From Lichenostomus cassidix (lineage: Eukaryota > Chordata > Aves > Passeriformes > Meliphagidae), in contig CM039211.1 in assembly GCA_008360975.2 (NCBI GenBank), forward strand, positions 21,858,943-21,922,942: DNA of 64,000 bases, given 5' to 3'. Made by a program: the position numbers and the translations under genes. Positions 50,412-61,900 of this stretch are shown piece after piece (the first letter of the stretch is position 1; every line of letters begins with the position of its first letter). The notes under the pieces are model-generated. The model was not told the DNA's origin. It worked only from the letters and a program-made list of their open reading frames with translations, and made no database searches.

Positions 50412-52909
50412 TTCTCCCCATTCTGTTTTTCTGGGATTTCATATGCATCTTAAATATTTTTTTCCCAAAGGAGGCTTTTCCTATTGTTTCAGCTCTAATT
50501 TTTTTATCCTTTGCTGTGTTAACCTAATTACTGAAAACCCTGGATCCTCTCTCAGGTTTAATGTACTCTTTAGAACAGGAACATGTGCGTTTTTGTCTAC
50601 ACAGCATCACCAGTATTGCAGGCATTAAACAGCAATCAGTAACTTTATAGGACACTACTTTTGCTTTCTCTCCCCAGTCTGTGCTTCATCAATTAGAGAA
50701 AAACACAGCCTAGATATTCTCACAACAAAGGATCTCTGCTGGTGACAGCTTGAGCTTCAAATACTTGTTTCACTGTATCTGTAGATATGAGTAATTATCA
50801 CAGTACAGTAAAAGGTCCCTTGTGCTTTTTTTCTTTTTATGTATATAGGACTTGATCATAATAAAAGCATATGGTTTTCAAATATATTCCACTCACATGA
50901 GCAGTTGCATATTTCCTTGTTTAATAAAAGGCACTCCTCCTGAGAATCTTGGAGTTCAGAACTTTTATCACTCAGGAGTGTGTCCTCTCACTCTGGAGTT
51001 ACTGCACCATGTACAGTTTGATGTAGCTTGACTGCTGAGTTTCTTTGTCAAATCCTCCCAAAAACCCACAAGCTATAGTAATTGCTCATTGCTTATTGCT
51101 TATTAGTTCCACTGTCATTATCAGATAATAACTGGACTAAGGATGCATGTATTGTCAATTTGCCAGAACCAAGTCTCTGACTAGAGTTAAGATATTGTGA
51201 TATGAAAGAAATTATTAAAGAAGAATTAGTTTTTTAGTGTGGAGGCTTTAGGTACCAATTTGTTTGAATGTAAGTTTCTTGTGCACTAAATAACTCAACA
51301 GATCTGTTTAAATCAGAGAGCTGCACACACCTTGAGAATGGAACCACATGAAACTACAACAGAGGTTGTGCCCCAGGGACCAAGCAACTCCACTGCAGTT
51401 CTCACACTGCTGAGAAAAAGACAGGAATCCCTGGAGATGAACAAAACAGTCAGTGTTCAAAACACAGCATTTATCTCCTGTGGCTAAGCTTCCCAGACTG
51501 ACAATCTAAGCAGTCAAAAGACAGTACATTTTATTTATTCAAATATCTAAAAGTCAGATTCTCACCTCCTGAAACCAGCACTTCTGCTGAACTGCATGTA
51601 GTTACATGGGAGTTATTCAACCACAAGCCTGCCTCAAAATTAGGACTAAATTAGCAGATACATTTTTAGTGCAATGAAAAGCCTCCAAAAACAAGATGAG
51701 GGGTAGGTAGTTACTTTTCCTACTGATACGAATCATCCTGTGCATGCATTGTTAGTGCACAATTACACAGGAACAAGCCCCAGGGAACCCAAAACCTCAC
51801 ACAGGTTGCTGCACTCAAGATAAGGGTGCTAGGCCTAAACAGACACACGATGCTTTCCCCAACCCCCTCAGTTCCAGCTCTACACCCAGACCAGGCAGCT
51901 GAAATGGCTCCTATTCTTTTATGGCTGGATAAATGAGATGCTGTTACATTTCCACAGGTCATGTCTGATGTAAGGGGTAGGAGAGGCTCTGGAAAGCAGT
52001 GCCAAGTCTGCTTAGGTGCTCCACAAGGAAGAGTAATTCAGAAATCAGTGTTTCACAGGTGCAGGGCCTAACAGGCTGAATAATGTCACTTGTAAATTAA
52101 ATCTCATTTCTTTTACACACGTGCCTTGACTTTTATGTTAAATACTCCATGAATATCAGTTAATGGTGTCTCCCAGAAAAATAGCCATTTTAAATGTCTT
52201 CCTTTTGATGCAGCTTGGAACAGACTTTAAATTTTCCTGGACTGGAGCCAATTAAACCCACATGGTCTAGCTAAGATCATATAGCAATAATATATTCTGC
52301 AGGATCTCTGTGCCCATCTATGGCAGTCTTGAGCCATTTCACCATTAACACCTCTTTCTTTTCACTGATTTCCTGAATGTATTTCAACAATACATAAAAC
52401 TTATTTCTTGCACCTCCTAAAGACTTCATTCAAATTCAAATTCAAATTCAAATTCAAATTCATTCAAAGGTGATTAATTTGCTTCACACATTTTTAATCT
52501 GCAATGTACATTAGTATCTATCTCCTACACAGATATCCACTAAAAGAAACCCTTCTACTGTATGTATTCTCCCTTTAGCTCATGTGAATAGTCAGCAGTT
52601 AGAAAATTAAAAATATGGTCTATTATCAAGCTTATTAATATATTCTAATACATTAAAACATGAAAATAGACCTTTTTCTAGACATGTCATTTTGAACCCT
52701 CATTCCAGGATTTTCCCTCCTTTGATTGTGTATCTACAACCACAGACTTTATCTTAGCTTTATGAAAATATTAGTTCACCAAACTGCAACCTAACTTGGG
52801 TATTAACCAGGTAGTAAAAAAATTGTTCATATGCATGTTGACACTTTGTGCCTGCCATGCAAGATGACTTTTGCTAAATGCCGCCTTAAATTTAACATTC
52901 CTGAGGGCC
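50412..52909. other. Single-copy DNA with a short tandem repeat
   Basis: It contains a triple ATTGCTT-like run at 51082-51107 and the hexamer repeat at 52431-52460 listed separately. No gene was seen. Confidence 0.45.
52431..52460. repeat. (CAAATT)5 hexanucleotide repeat
   Basis: There are five exact CAAATT units, followed by the partial flank CATTCAAAG. It is likely length-variable. Confidence 0.95.
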
Positions 52910-54828
52910 CTTAACTTGCCCCACAGCTCTACCAGCACAAGGCCAGGGAAGGCCAGGGGTAAGCCAAGCTTGCTGGGTTTTTTGCACAGTAGTAGGTAAT
53001 TTTGTCAGAGTTAACAGAAATGAGACACAGAAGGGCAAGGCCCATCTGGAATTAAATCTGGATAAGGATGTCAAGACCAACAAGAAGAGCATCTTCGAAT
53101 ACATCAATAACAAAAGGAAAACTAAGACAATGCAAGGAAGGCAGAGTTACTGAACGCTGCCTTTCCATTGGTCTTCACTGGCAAGACCAGCCTGCAGAGA
53201 TCTCTGACCCAGGAAACCAGGACAAAGAAATGTTGGAAGGAAGACTTTTCCTTGGTCAAGGGGGATTGTGTTAGAATACCTAGGCAAACCTGACAAGTCC
53301 ATGAGCCCTGACAGGATGCACACACAAGTGCTGAGAGAGCTGATGGAAATCATAGCTATGCTCCTTACAATCATCTTTGAAAGGTCATGGAGATCAGCAT
53401 TTCTTCAGCCTGAGGACTGAAGAAAGCAAATGTCATCCCAGTCTTCAAATAGGACAAGAAGGAGGACCCAGGGAACTACAGCCAGTAAGCCTCACCTCAG
53501 TCCCTGGAAAGGTAATGGAACACCTCATTCTGGAGGCCACTGCTATACACAAGGAGGACAAGAAGGTGATCAGGGTAGTCAGCATGGATTCATCAAAGGG
53601 AAATCATCCCTGACCAATCTGATTGCCTTCCACAACAAAACAGCTACCTGGAGGGATGAGGGGAGAGTAGCAGATCTTGTCTACCTCGACTTCAAGGCTT
53701 TTGACGCTGTCTCTCACAATGTCCTCACAGAAGAGCTTGGAGAGTGGACTGGATGAGTGGATAGGGAGGTGGATTGAGAACTGGCTGAACAGCAGATCCC
53801 AGAAGTCATAATCAGTGGCACAAGGTCTAACCTGTCCCTAGTGGTGTCTCCCAAGGTTCAACAGTGGGCCCAGTCTTGTTTAACTTATCCATCAATGACT
53901 TGGATGAAGGGGCAGAGGTCTCCTCAGCAATGTCACTGACAACACAAAGCTGGGAGGAGTGGCCAATACCCCAGAGGGCTGAGCAGCCCTTCAGAAGGAC
54001 CTCAACAGGCTGGAGAGGTGGGAACAGAGGAACCTCCTGAAATTCAGCAAAGGCAAATGTAGGATCCTATGCCTGGGGAAAAATAATCCCATGCAGCAAC
54101 ACAGGCTGGGAGCTAGCCTGCTGAAAAGCAGCTCTGCAGAGAAGGAGCCAGGAGTCCTGGTGGACAACAAGCTCTCCACCAGCCAGTAGTGTGTCCTTGT
54201 GTCCTTGCAGCCAAGCAGGCCAATGGTATCCTGGGCTGCACTGGGACAAGCAATGCCAGCAGGTCAGGGAGAGTGATCTTGCTCCTCTACTCAGCCCTGC
54301 TGAGGCCTCACCTGGAGTGCTCTGTCCAGCATGGGGCTGCATGCTACAAAACTGGAGTTCCTGGAGATGTCCAGCAGGGAATTACTGAGAGGATAAAGAG
54401 TCCGGAGCATCTTTTGTATGAGGAAAGGCTGAGGGAGCTGTGCACATTCAGCCTCAAGAAGGGAAAACTGAGCAAGGACCTCATCAATGTCAGTAGGTAT
54501 CTGACAGGAGGGTGCCAAGGGGACAGAGCCAGGCTCTTTTCTCTGGTGCCTGGCAATAGGAGGAGAGGCAACAGGCAGAAACTGGTGCACAGGAAGCTCC
54601 ACCCGAACATGAGGAAGAGTTTTTTTACGGTGTGGGTGACCACACTCTGGAATAGATTGCCCAGAGAGGTTGTGGAGTCTCCCGTGCTGCAAACGGTCAA
54701 GAACTGTCTAGACACAATCCTGTGCCATGTACTCTAGGACAGTTTTGCCTGAGCCAGAATGTTGGACCAAATGACCCACTGGTCCCTTCCAACATTACCC
54801 ATTTTGTGGTTCTGTGATTTTTCTGTGC
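52910..54828 (+). mobile_element. CR1 LINE, about 1.9 kb, with degraded ORF2 reverse transcriptase
   Basis: The sense strand carries, in shifted frames, much of ORF2. The pre-RT linker is KGKAHLELNLDKDVKTNKKS (about 53033-53092). RT pieces include SQHGFIKGKSSLTNLIAF (about 53580-53632), the motif-A region YLDFKAFDAVSHNVL (about 53683-53727) and FINDLDEG-type wording near 53890. [12 protein letters not shown] is at about 53944. The C-terminal frame 54189-54737 includes AAKQANGILGCTG, YEERLRELCTFSLKK and RLPREVVESPVLQTVKN. The FADD catalytic motif reads VTDN at about 53929-53940 and stops and frameshifts are frequent, so it is inactive. It ends with the CR1 tail 'ttttgtggttctgtgat'. The 5' end is uncertain because 52910-53010 matches only loosely. 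Confidence 0.92.
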
Positions 54829-55097
54829 AGACAAACCAGCCTGGGGTGCTGCTGAAGAGAAAGGAACCACAACTTCCTGCTTGTCTGCTCAAGACATAAA
54901 GCCACAGATGGAAGTATCAGCTAATCACCTCAGGAGTTCACGGTAGTAGAGCAGTCCAGAGGCCAGCACCAGTATTTGGGTTACCGTCTGCTTGCACGAT
55001 TCAGCGGGGAAATGCACTGACAGAAACCAGGGCCCCGGCCACTGCACCTTCCCCCCGGCACCGCGTCGGTGTGAAACCGCGCATCTGCTGTACCCCG

Positions 55098-55104
55098 TAT
55101 AAAA
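55098..55104 (+). promoter_or_regulatory. TATA-like box at the upstream edge of the CpG island
   Basis: TATAAAA lies on the + strand about 330 bp before the candidate start codon. That would place a start site near 55130, inside the GGAGCCGGCC repeat. It may be incidental, since CpG-island promoters often lack TATA. Confidence 0.35.
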
Positions 55105-55330
55105 CATTAAGGACGCCTTTTGTTGGAGCCGGCCGGAGCCGGCCGGAGCCGGCGTCTCACGCGACAGCGTCCCGAGTGAATAATTTAAGGCTCGTAAGGG
55201 ATCGGCCTCACGGGGAACGCGGGGCCGTCTCGCTCTCGGGCTCGGCAGGCCCGCCCGGGCGGGCTCAACCGGTTTGTGGCGGCTGCGGCTCCAGCCGGCC
55301 CCAGCGGCGGCGAAGGCGGCGGGTCCGCCC

Positions 55331-55364
55331 CGGGGCGGGGCGGCGAAGGCGGGGCGGGGCGGGC
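55331..55364 (+). promoter_or_regulatory. GC-box (Sp1-type) cluster
   Basis: GGGGCGGGGCGG (55332-55343) and GGGGCGGGGCGGG (55351-55363) are consensus-like Sp1/KLF sites about 65-95 bp before the candidate ATG. Confidence 0.65.
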
Positions 55365-55427
55365 CGGTGGGGCCCGCCGGCGGCGGAGTGCCTTGCGGCG
55401 GCGGGGACAGCTGTGCCGCCCGTGCCG

Positions 55428-55519
55428 ATGGTGCTCATGACCGAGCCGCGGTGCGATGCGGAGGAGCCGAGGGCAGCGCGGGCCGCCGGCCGGCGGGACA
55501 CCAGGGGCGCTCCGCGGCT
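55428..55519 (+). CDS. Candidate first coding exon in the CpG island; gene not recognised
   Basis: ATG at 55428 (G at +4, C at -3, a moderate context) opens 30 codons plus two bases, up to a donor GCGGCT|GTGAGT at 55519/55520. Readable peptide: MVLMTEPRCDAEEPRAARAA, ending GRRDTRGAPR. It is Ala/Arg/Glu-rich, as GC-rich first exons often are. It has no signal peptide or domain. The frame is open upstream of the ATG for over 300 bases, but only because stops are rare in GC-rich DNA. A second GTGAGT donor lies at 55644. It leaves in phase 2, the same phase as the 44.56-kb exon candidate, which would allow both to splice to one shared downstream exon. No such exon was found in the following 8.5 kb, which is then a large first intron. 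It could instead be untranslated. Confidence 0.42.
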
Positions 55520-57860
55520 GTGAGTAGCGCCCACAGCGGGAGAGGGCAGTGCCGGGGGCAGCGCCGGGGCCGCGGGGAGCTGCGGGCGGGGGCGGCGGGG
55601 AGCCCCGGGGAGCCCCGGGGCCGTGGGGCCGCGCTGCTGGGCCTGTGAGTTCCCAGGGAAGAGTCGCCAAGGGGGCTCCGCCTCCAGCCTTAAATTGAGC
55701 GCCAGCACCCCCGCTCAGCCAAAACCGCGCTCGAGTCCAGCGTTTAACTCCGGGGTTGTACTTTTAGGAGCAAGGCGTATAAATACCGCTTCTAGTAATT
55801 GCATACGACAGCCTGGAAATCTTTCTGAGCCGTGGCACAGAAATACGGTTGTTTTGCTTCATCGCTTAGGTTAAAGTGCATAGGCTCCTGTGGGAAGCTG
55901 TGATCCTTTCCTCTGAGTGCCAGAAGACCCAGAACTTTGCCGAAAGTTCACAAAGTGTGATACAGGCAAGAGGCATTAACATGGGAGTTCAGTCTGATGT
56001 CCCAGAGGCAGGATGAGGCACTCGGGAAGGATGGCGGACACTCCCCTGTCCTGGCGTGGTTCCCCACTCTTCACACAACGTGGCTATACCCATACTCGTG
56101 CTTCTGCTTTTTAACCTGAGAAGTACCATAAAAACTGAGCAGGTAAAGGGATTGAAGATACTCTCAATGAGGAAGAGGAGACTCTGCTGGCTAGTAAAGG
56201 CTGTCTGCTTGGACTAAGTGGTGTCAGGGAGGCAAGTCAGAGGGCTCAGAAGGGTGGGAAGATTCCCCTGAGGCTGCTGACCTTCCTAGCCTCTTATGGT
56301 GACTGGGGATGTTGAGAGTTAAAAGTTCATCTCCCGCATTGGTCTCTGGCTTCCTGCGGAGATCTCAAGTTGTTTAGGTGCTTGTGTGCCATGGCAGTGA
56401 CCATCACGTGAAAATGCTGCTGGAATCTAGCAGCTGTCTGCTTCCATAACAGGCTCCCAATTCACATGGGTCTTGGCAGTCCCAAGGACATGTTTGAGAA
56501 GTTAAGCATCTGCAAAACAAGAAACTAAAACATATGGAGCTTTCTCCTTAAAAGAAATAGAAAGGAATTAACTTTCTCCTATTCTGGGATGATTCCTCTT
56601 CCTAAAGAACTTTGCTTCACAAAAATTTAATCTTAAACAGCTTCCAGGAAAAAGGAGAGCAAGTTACCAGCAGGTAGTTCTTTCTCTGGAAAGAAACTCT
56701 GAGAAGGTCTGTGCTGGTTTTTGGTTTTCTTACCCCAGTTGTTGTATGCATGACCTCTAAGCAGGTGTATTCCTAAAGTATGTATCACAGTGAAATCTGT
56801 TGCCAGAAATAACTTGCTTGTTAGAGAGCCCTGGGAATCAAAGTGTCTTCTAAGTGTCCTTTATCCTGTATGGTGTAGTCACATCAGTGACTTCACACTA
56901 CAAATGAAACATAATTCCCAGACCTTCTCTAGAGTCTTCTGACTTCAAGCCTTGGATCCTGATCCCCTGCGCAGAATTATGCCAGTGAACCTAATGAAAT
57001 TCTTCAGGTATGCGAGATCTGTATCTGATTTTTCTCTTGAGAGCAGAACTAGGAGTCCAAGACATTATATGGAAAGCTTGATCTCCGAGGCATTGCACAT
57101 GCACAGGTAACTGACCATATGTTTCATCCCCAAGTGTTTAGTCTTTCAGTCCTGAATCTGTTACAGTTTTAGAAGCAAGGTCGATCTTAGCCAGTGTGAT
57201 AAACAGAGATGGCTTACTCGCTATGACTCTCTAGGTTTTTTTAGCTGTCAATTTTTGCTGTTCAGTAGGTGTCATGTGGGGGAGAGCTAGGTGGTCTGTT
57301 AGACTTTAAGATACAGTGTTCAGCAATACTAGCCTGGGCAGCAGGAAGGCGATAAAACTGGCAGTGGCAAAAAGCTTGAAAAGCTTTGTCTTAAGCTAGA
57401 AAATTGTTAGAGCATTTACTGTTTGGAAACAAAGCTGGAATTTATTTGCCAGCTCCATTTAACTGGTAGCTGAGAAACTTGTCTGAGGAAACCCTTGTGT
57501 TCATTTGACTGGGAGTTAACCTCACAAGCCAGGTATCTTTGGTTTGACTAAGATGAAGTTACAGAGGAGATTGTTCAGCTCAAGAAGAGCAGAATCATGG
57601 CTTTAATTCAGCTGGAAGTGAGATTGCTACAAGCTGAATCATTGAAGATTTGGTTTTAGAAAATGTTGTATGTAAGTGTGGTGTGTAAGTATGTAAGTGT
57701 GTAAGTATGGATTTGATGGAGTTTCATTCCCCTCACATACTTCCAGGGAACAATATGCAAGTAGCAGAGCTCATGATGACCTCTACTTGAAAAAAAATGC
57801 TAGCATGGTTGTAGAGGCTTATGGAATCTTTTAGTATTTTCCAGAGCTCAGGGGGGAGAC

Positions 57861-57896
57861 AGATTTATGTGTGTGAAGAGATTTATGTGTGTACAG
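57861..57896. repeat. 18-bp tandem duplication
   Basis: AGATTTATGTGTGTGAAG is followed immediately by AGATTTATGTGTGTACAG (16 of 18 identical), just downstream of a related TGTAAG-rich run at 57670-57705. Confidence 0.85.
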
Positions 57897-58938
57897 TAAC
57901 CTGTAGTTCCTGGAGGTATGCTTAAAATGTTGTTCAGTTTAGAGATGAACTTTATAGCTTCATATGCTGCTGCTGCTACCGTAGAAGTTCCCTGGGGCAT
58001 AGGTGCATCTGAAGGATTGAAGCGGTAAAAATATTTTGGATTGTTTTGGGGTTTGGGTTTTTTGTTGTTGTTGGTTTTTGTTTGGTTTTTTCAGGGGTTT
58101 TTGGGTTAGTTTTTCTTAAATATTTCGAGAGTAGAACCTGGGAAGTTCTTATTTATCTGACAGTGATTCAGAAGAATGAAGTACCTTCATACTGATTCAG
58201 AAGATGGGCTACTCTGGCATGTTTAGTGATACTTATGTTAGTAAAGTTTGCAGTAGATCTCTGCGTTATACAACCCCAGAGATAACACTGTTTGGAAGAT
58301 GGGCACTGTTATTACGCAGACCCAAAACAGTGATGTGCCAAAAGTTTGTCGCTATGTGGAGTTCCTTCCAAGCAAATAAGCAACTTCTGGATAGAAAAAA
58401 ACCTTCCAAGTGGTGTTCCGTAACTGTTACATCCTGGTTTGGCCTTGGACCAAAGAGGAGTTAACCTTGTATTAAAAGGATATTTATTTTTTTGACCAGA
58501 AAGTGGGGTGTGTTTTATTTGTGGTGACACTGGACCTCCCATAGAAGCTGTCAGCCCTGCTTCAGGGACAGCTGGTGGAACAGATGTTTTAGCACTGAAA
58601 ATAAGAGTTTGGCACATTAAGGAGAAATGGCAAAGGACTGATAGCAAGCAGTTCATATGCCTTGTCAGTATCCATCTGCTTTCACCCATGCTGGCTTCTG
58701 AAAAAGCCCATGTAGCGCTTTCTGGTGCCACCAGTAGTATTTGTCCTGGTAGGATTCAATCTGTCCGTGTAAGTGTGATGTTGTGTGATGGGTTACTGTA
58801 TGGCAAGATTCTGCTAACATAAAGTGACACATTCTGTCCCCTTACGGTCTGCCATATCAGGTAATGTCTAATTACCAAGTGTAACATAAAGAAAGGAAGA
58901 GACTGGAACTTAAGAGTCTGAAAGGTATGGAAAGTTTT

Positions 58939-58964
58939 ATATATAAATATATATATTTATTTTT
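58939..58964. repeat. AT-rich microsatellite
   Basis: An imperfect ATATATAAATATATATATTTAT stretch. No further role is visible. Confidence 0.7.
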
Positions 58965-61900
58965 TTCCCAAGCAAATGATGTACTTCTGGGCAGAGAGAG
59001 AAAGTGATTTTTATGGTTTGTTTGTCTGGCATATTATTCTACTGTAACAAATGTTTCTCAATAAGTGTTTGTCAGTTGATGAATTAAAACAAAATTAATT
59101 GACTGACTTGTGCGTAATCATAATTCACTAATTTTTTTTGTTAAAGTCTCTTTGAGAAAAAATGGGAAGTTATTTATTACTGATTCAAGGTTTTATTTCA
59201 ACTTTGATCTAGGTTAACTCCTTTCCGGCAGTCAAACCTCTACTATGGTTTTGTTGGTTTGTTGGGGTTGTTTTTTTTTTTTTTGGGAAGGAAAAGAGGT
59301 GTAGGTGTGTACTTTTAGGGAATGAAGATATTAACACATACTAAGTGTCATATTTGCTAATTCTTCCCTAGTGGTTCTTCCTTATTTTTAGAGAAAAATT
59401 GTAGACATGGTTTGTAAAGAAGGATAGGCTTGCTAATGAAATATTTAAATTTAAGGTGTGACAGACTTTTCCAGTCTGGGTTTGAATCTTCATTTGTCCG
59501 TGATGGTGTATTGTAATCAATTCTGCTTTTTCCCTTTTTTCTTCCTGCCGTTCCCACTTTGTTCACGTTATGTGCATGCTTAACTTATAAAAGCAGCTTT
59601 TTAAAAATAATTGTTCCATGTTGATGATATGGATCTGAAGAGCCTCTTTTTTCCATCTAGGTGTCTCATGTGCTAACATGAAATACTCCCAGATGTATTT
59701 ACTGGTTATATGCAAGTCTGTGAGAAATATTTGTTAGGTAACATACTAACTACAGTTTTAGGCAGTAGGATTTGTTGCTGGTGTTTGACAGGTGATACAT
59801 CGTATCACAGTATTGTCTTCTTACTTCCATCTTCATAAATGTTGCAGTCACATAGTTAGAAATAATGTGTTTATCTGATGATGCCACTGCTGGGACTAAT
59901 GATCTTCATGCTGTCTACATTGCTGTTGCCAAGACCATGTATATCCTTTCCAATGAATCTTTTCAGACCTGTGTGACTTTAACTAACCTCTACCTGGCAC
60001 TGTTTTTGCCTCTGTCCTTGAAAGTCACACATAGGTTAGAAAAGTTAATAAGCTGCGGAAAGAGTGGCAGGAAATAATATGTACGCTGCAGATAGGGAGC
60101 AGACAATTTCAGCAGACTGGGGAATGTAGAGGCAGACTGAAGCCTTTGCCCTCTGTGGACAGAAGAGGGAAACATTCTAGTTATCTGACTGTGAAGCGGC
60201 AGTTCTGTACATCTCCCATAAAACCAGCCATACCCTGGCATGTCCTCTACAAAGGCCTTTTCCTACACATGCCTCAGTTTAGCCCTCTGGCTAACAGTTT
60301 TAGACTGTTCATGAAAGACAGACCAACTAGGTGAAAGTCTTGACGTACTTTTGCAGCCACCATCTGTGCTATTATAGTTCAAGAAGAGCTGTTTAGATTT
60401 GTTCAGCCTTTTTCTCAACAAGATGGAAGTTTATAATACAAAAGTCCAGTAAGTAACAGAATTATATATATATTCCTTTTTGGTTTTGAGAAATTTTAAA
60501 ATTCGTGTAAACATGCTATGGCCAGCATAGGAGAGAGTGTGTTTTGCCATGGAGGACAACTTGTGGCCAGTGCAAAGGCTCAGAACAAAGAAGGAGGCTT
60601 TGAGAGCATTCAGACTCAGTGGCCTGGTGACATAGAAAATAAAGAGTCCAATTGGCCTTAGCAGGTGTCTGGCTACCATGTGTCACATATGATTCTAATA
60701 AGACTACCTTTTGCCAAGACTGGAAGGAAAATAGTTCCATATATTCAGCATCACAGGCAAAGGGCATCAAAGGCAATGTTGTGATTAGTGTTGCTTAGAC
60801 CCACTGTCAAGAGCTAGTATTTCCTAGTGTGAAATAGTAGCTTTTTGTTCAATTGTCCACATTGTTCTGGTCTTTTCCATGAACACATAAGCAGGTCTAT
60901 GAGAGTTATCATAGGTTGGAAAAATAATAACGGGAAATTCAGCATTGCCAGATCCTTGGTGAGCAGTTCACTTCTGTTCTTGGTGAAATGCGGGATGAAA
61001 GGTCAAAAATGTACCTGGGTATTCCTTGGAACTTCAAATTTTGTCTCCTCATTTAATATTGTCTTTTAAACAAGGAAAGCATGATAAAGCACAGTAGATA
61101 GACACAATTTGATGCTCATTTTCATCTCATTGTTTTTCATTTGGCTTTGTTGTGCACTAGTCTTGCTGGGGGACCTCACGAACAATGTAAATAAGATATG
61201 TAGGAGCAGAATCTATTTTTAACACAATTTAAACTGGGAAATCTTATTAATGATTTTGGATTATCTTTTTTCAATGCCAGTTTTCATAGAAACTGCTTTA
61301 TGAGCAAATCCAGCACTCCTCTTTGTATATAACCTGTGAGAAGAATCAAAATTATTTTTTCCCATGTACATTGATTAAAACATTTTTTTGTGCAGCATAG
61401 TGAGTCATTATTTCTAAAAGTGCCATAGAACAGAAACTGGTGGTCAAATGGTTCATGGCAGTTTCACTTTTTAAAAGCAGAGAGTGGAATAAAAGTGTTG
61501 GTAAGATTGCTCCCAGACATCTGCTTTCATCTCTAGTTATTCTGCATTCTTAATAACAGTTGTTAATATAATTATGGGTGTCTGGTTTTTTTGGGTTTTT
61601 TTAAGTATTTGAGTCTGATGTAACTACTTTGTTTTTTTCAAAAGCACAATTAATGCTGGAAAACTGGCAGCCAAGTCCTGTTGAGGTATGTTCCTCTCAA
61701 GTTCTTCCTCCAGAAACCAGAGGTGCAGCTTCAGGTCATGAGGCCAAGCCTTTATGATTATTCTCTGGAGATCAGGCCTCATTTGTAAGGATGCTTGTGT
61801 TTTTTCAGATAGATTTGTGTTGTTTCTGCCTGAATTAAGAAACAGCTCTGATTGGTAGATGTCTATATGCTGGTATTGAACATATGAATTATAGGTAGAT

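Larger units (their letters stand above)
55040..55640. promoter_or_regulatory. CpG island promoter
   Basis: About 600 bp is abruptly GC- and CpG-rich in an otherwise AT-rich window. It includes a decamer repeat GGAGCCGGCC (2.9 copies, 55125-55153) and GC boxes. At 55575-55600 a G-run series (GGG, GGG, GGGGG, GGGG with short loops) could form a G-quadruplex, followed by AGCCCCGGGG twice at 55601-55620. Avian CpG islands of this kind usually mark broadly expressed or developmental promoters. Transcription is most likely to the right (+), given the candidate exon. Bidirectional activity cannot be excluded. Confidence 0.85.

Noticed and set aside
54067..54715. Minus-strand open frames of 91-133 codons
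   Set aside because: They are antisense to the CR1 ORF2 C-terminus and are shadows of it.
55185..55708. Long Pro/Ala/Arg frames of 147-161 codons on the minus strand and a 124-codon + frame
   Set aside because: Stops are rare in a CpG island, so long frames are expected in all phases; composition is only GC-driven.
56950..57008. 59-nt exon-like segment with donor TTCAG|GTATGC
   Set aside because: The acceptor is ambiguous and the reading phase does not fit the CpG-island exon; too short to support.
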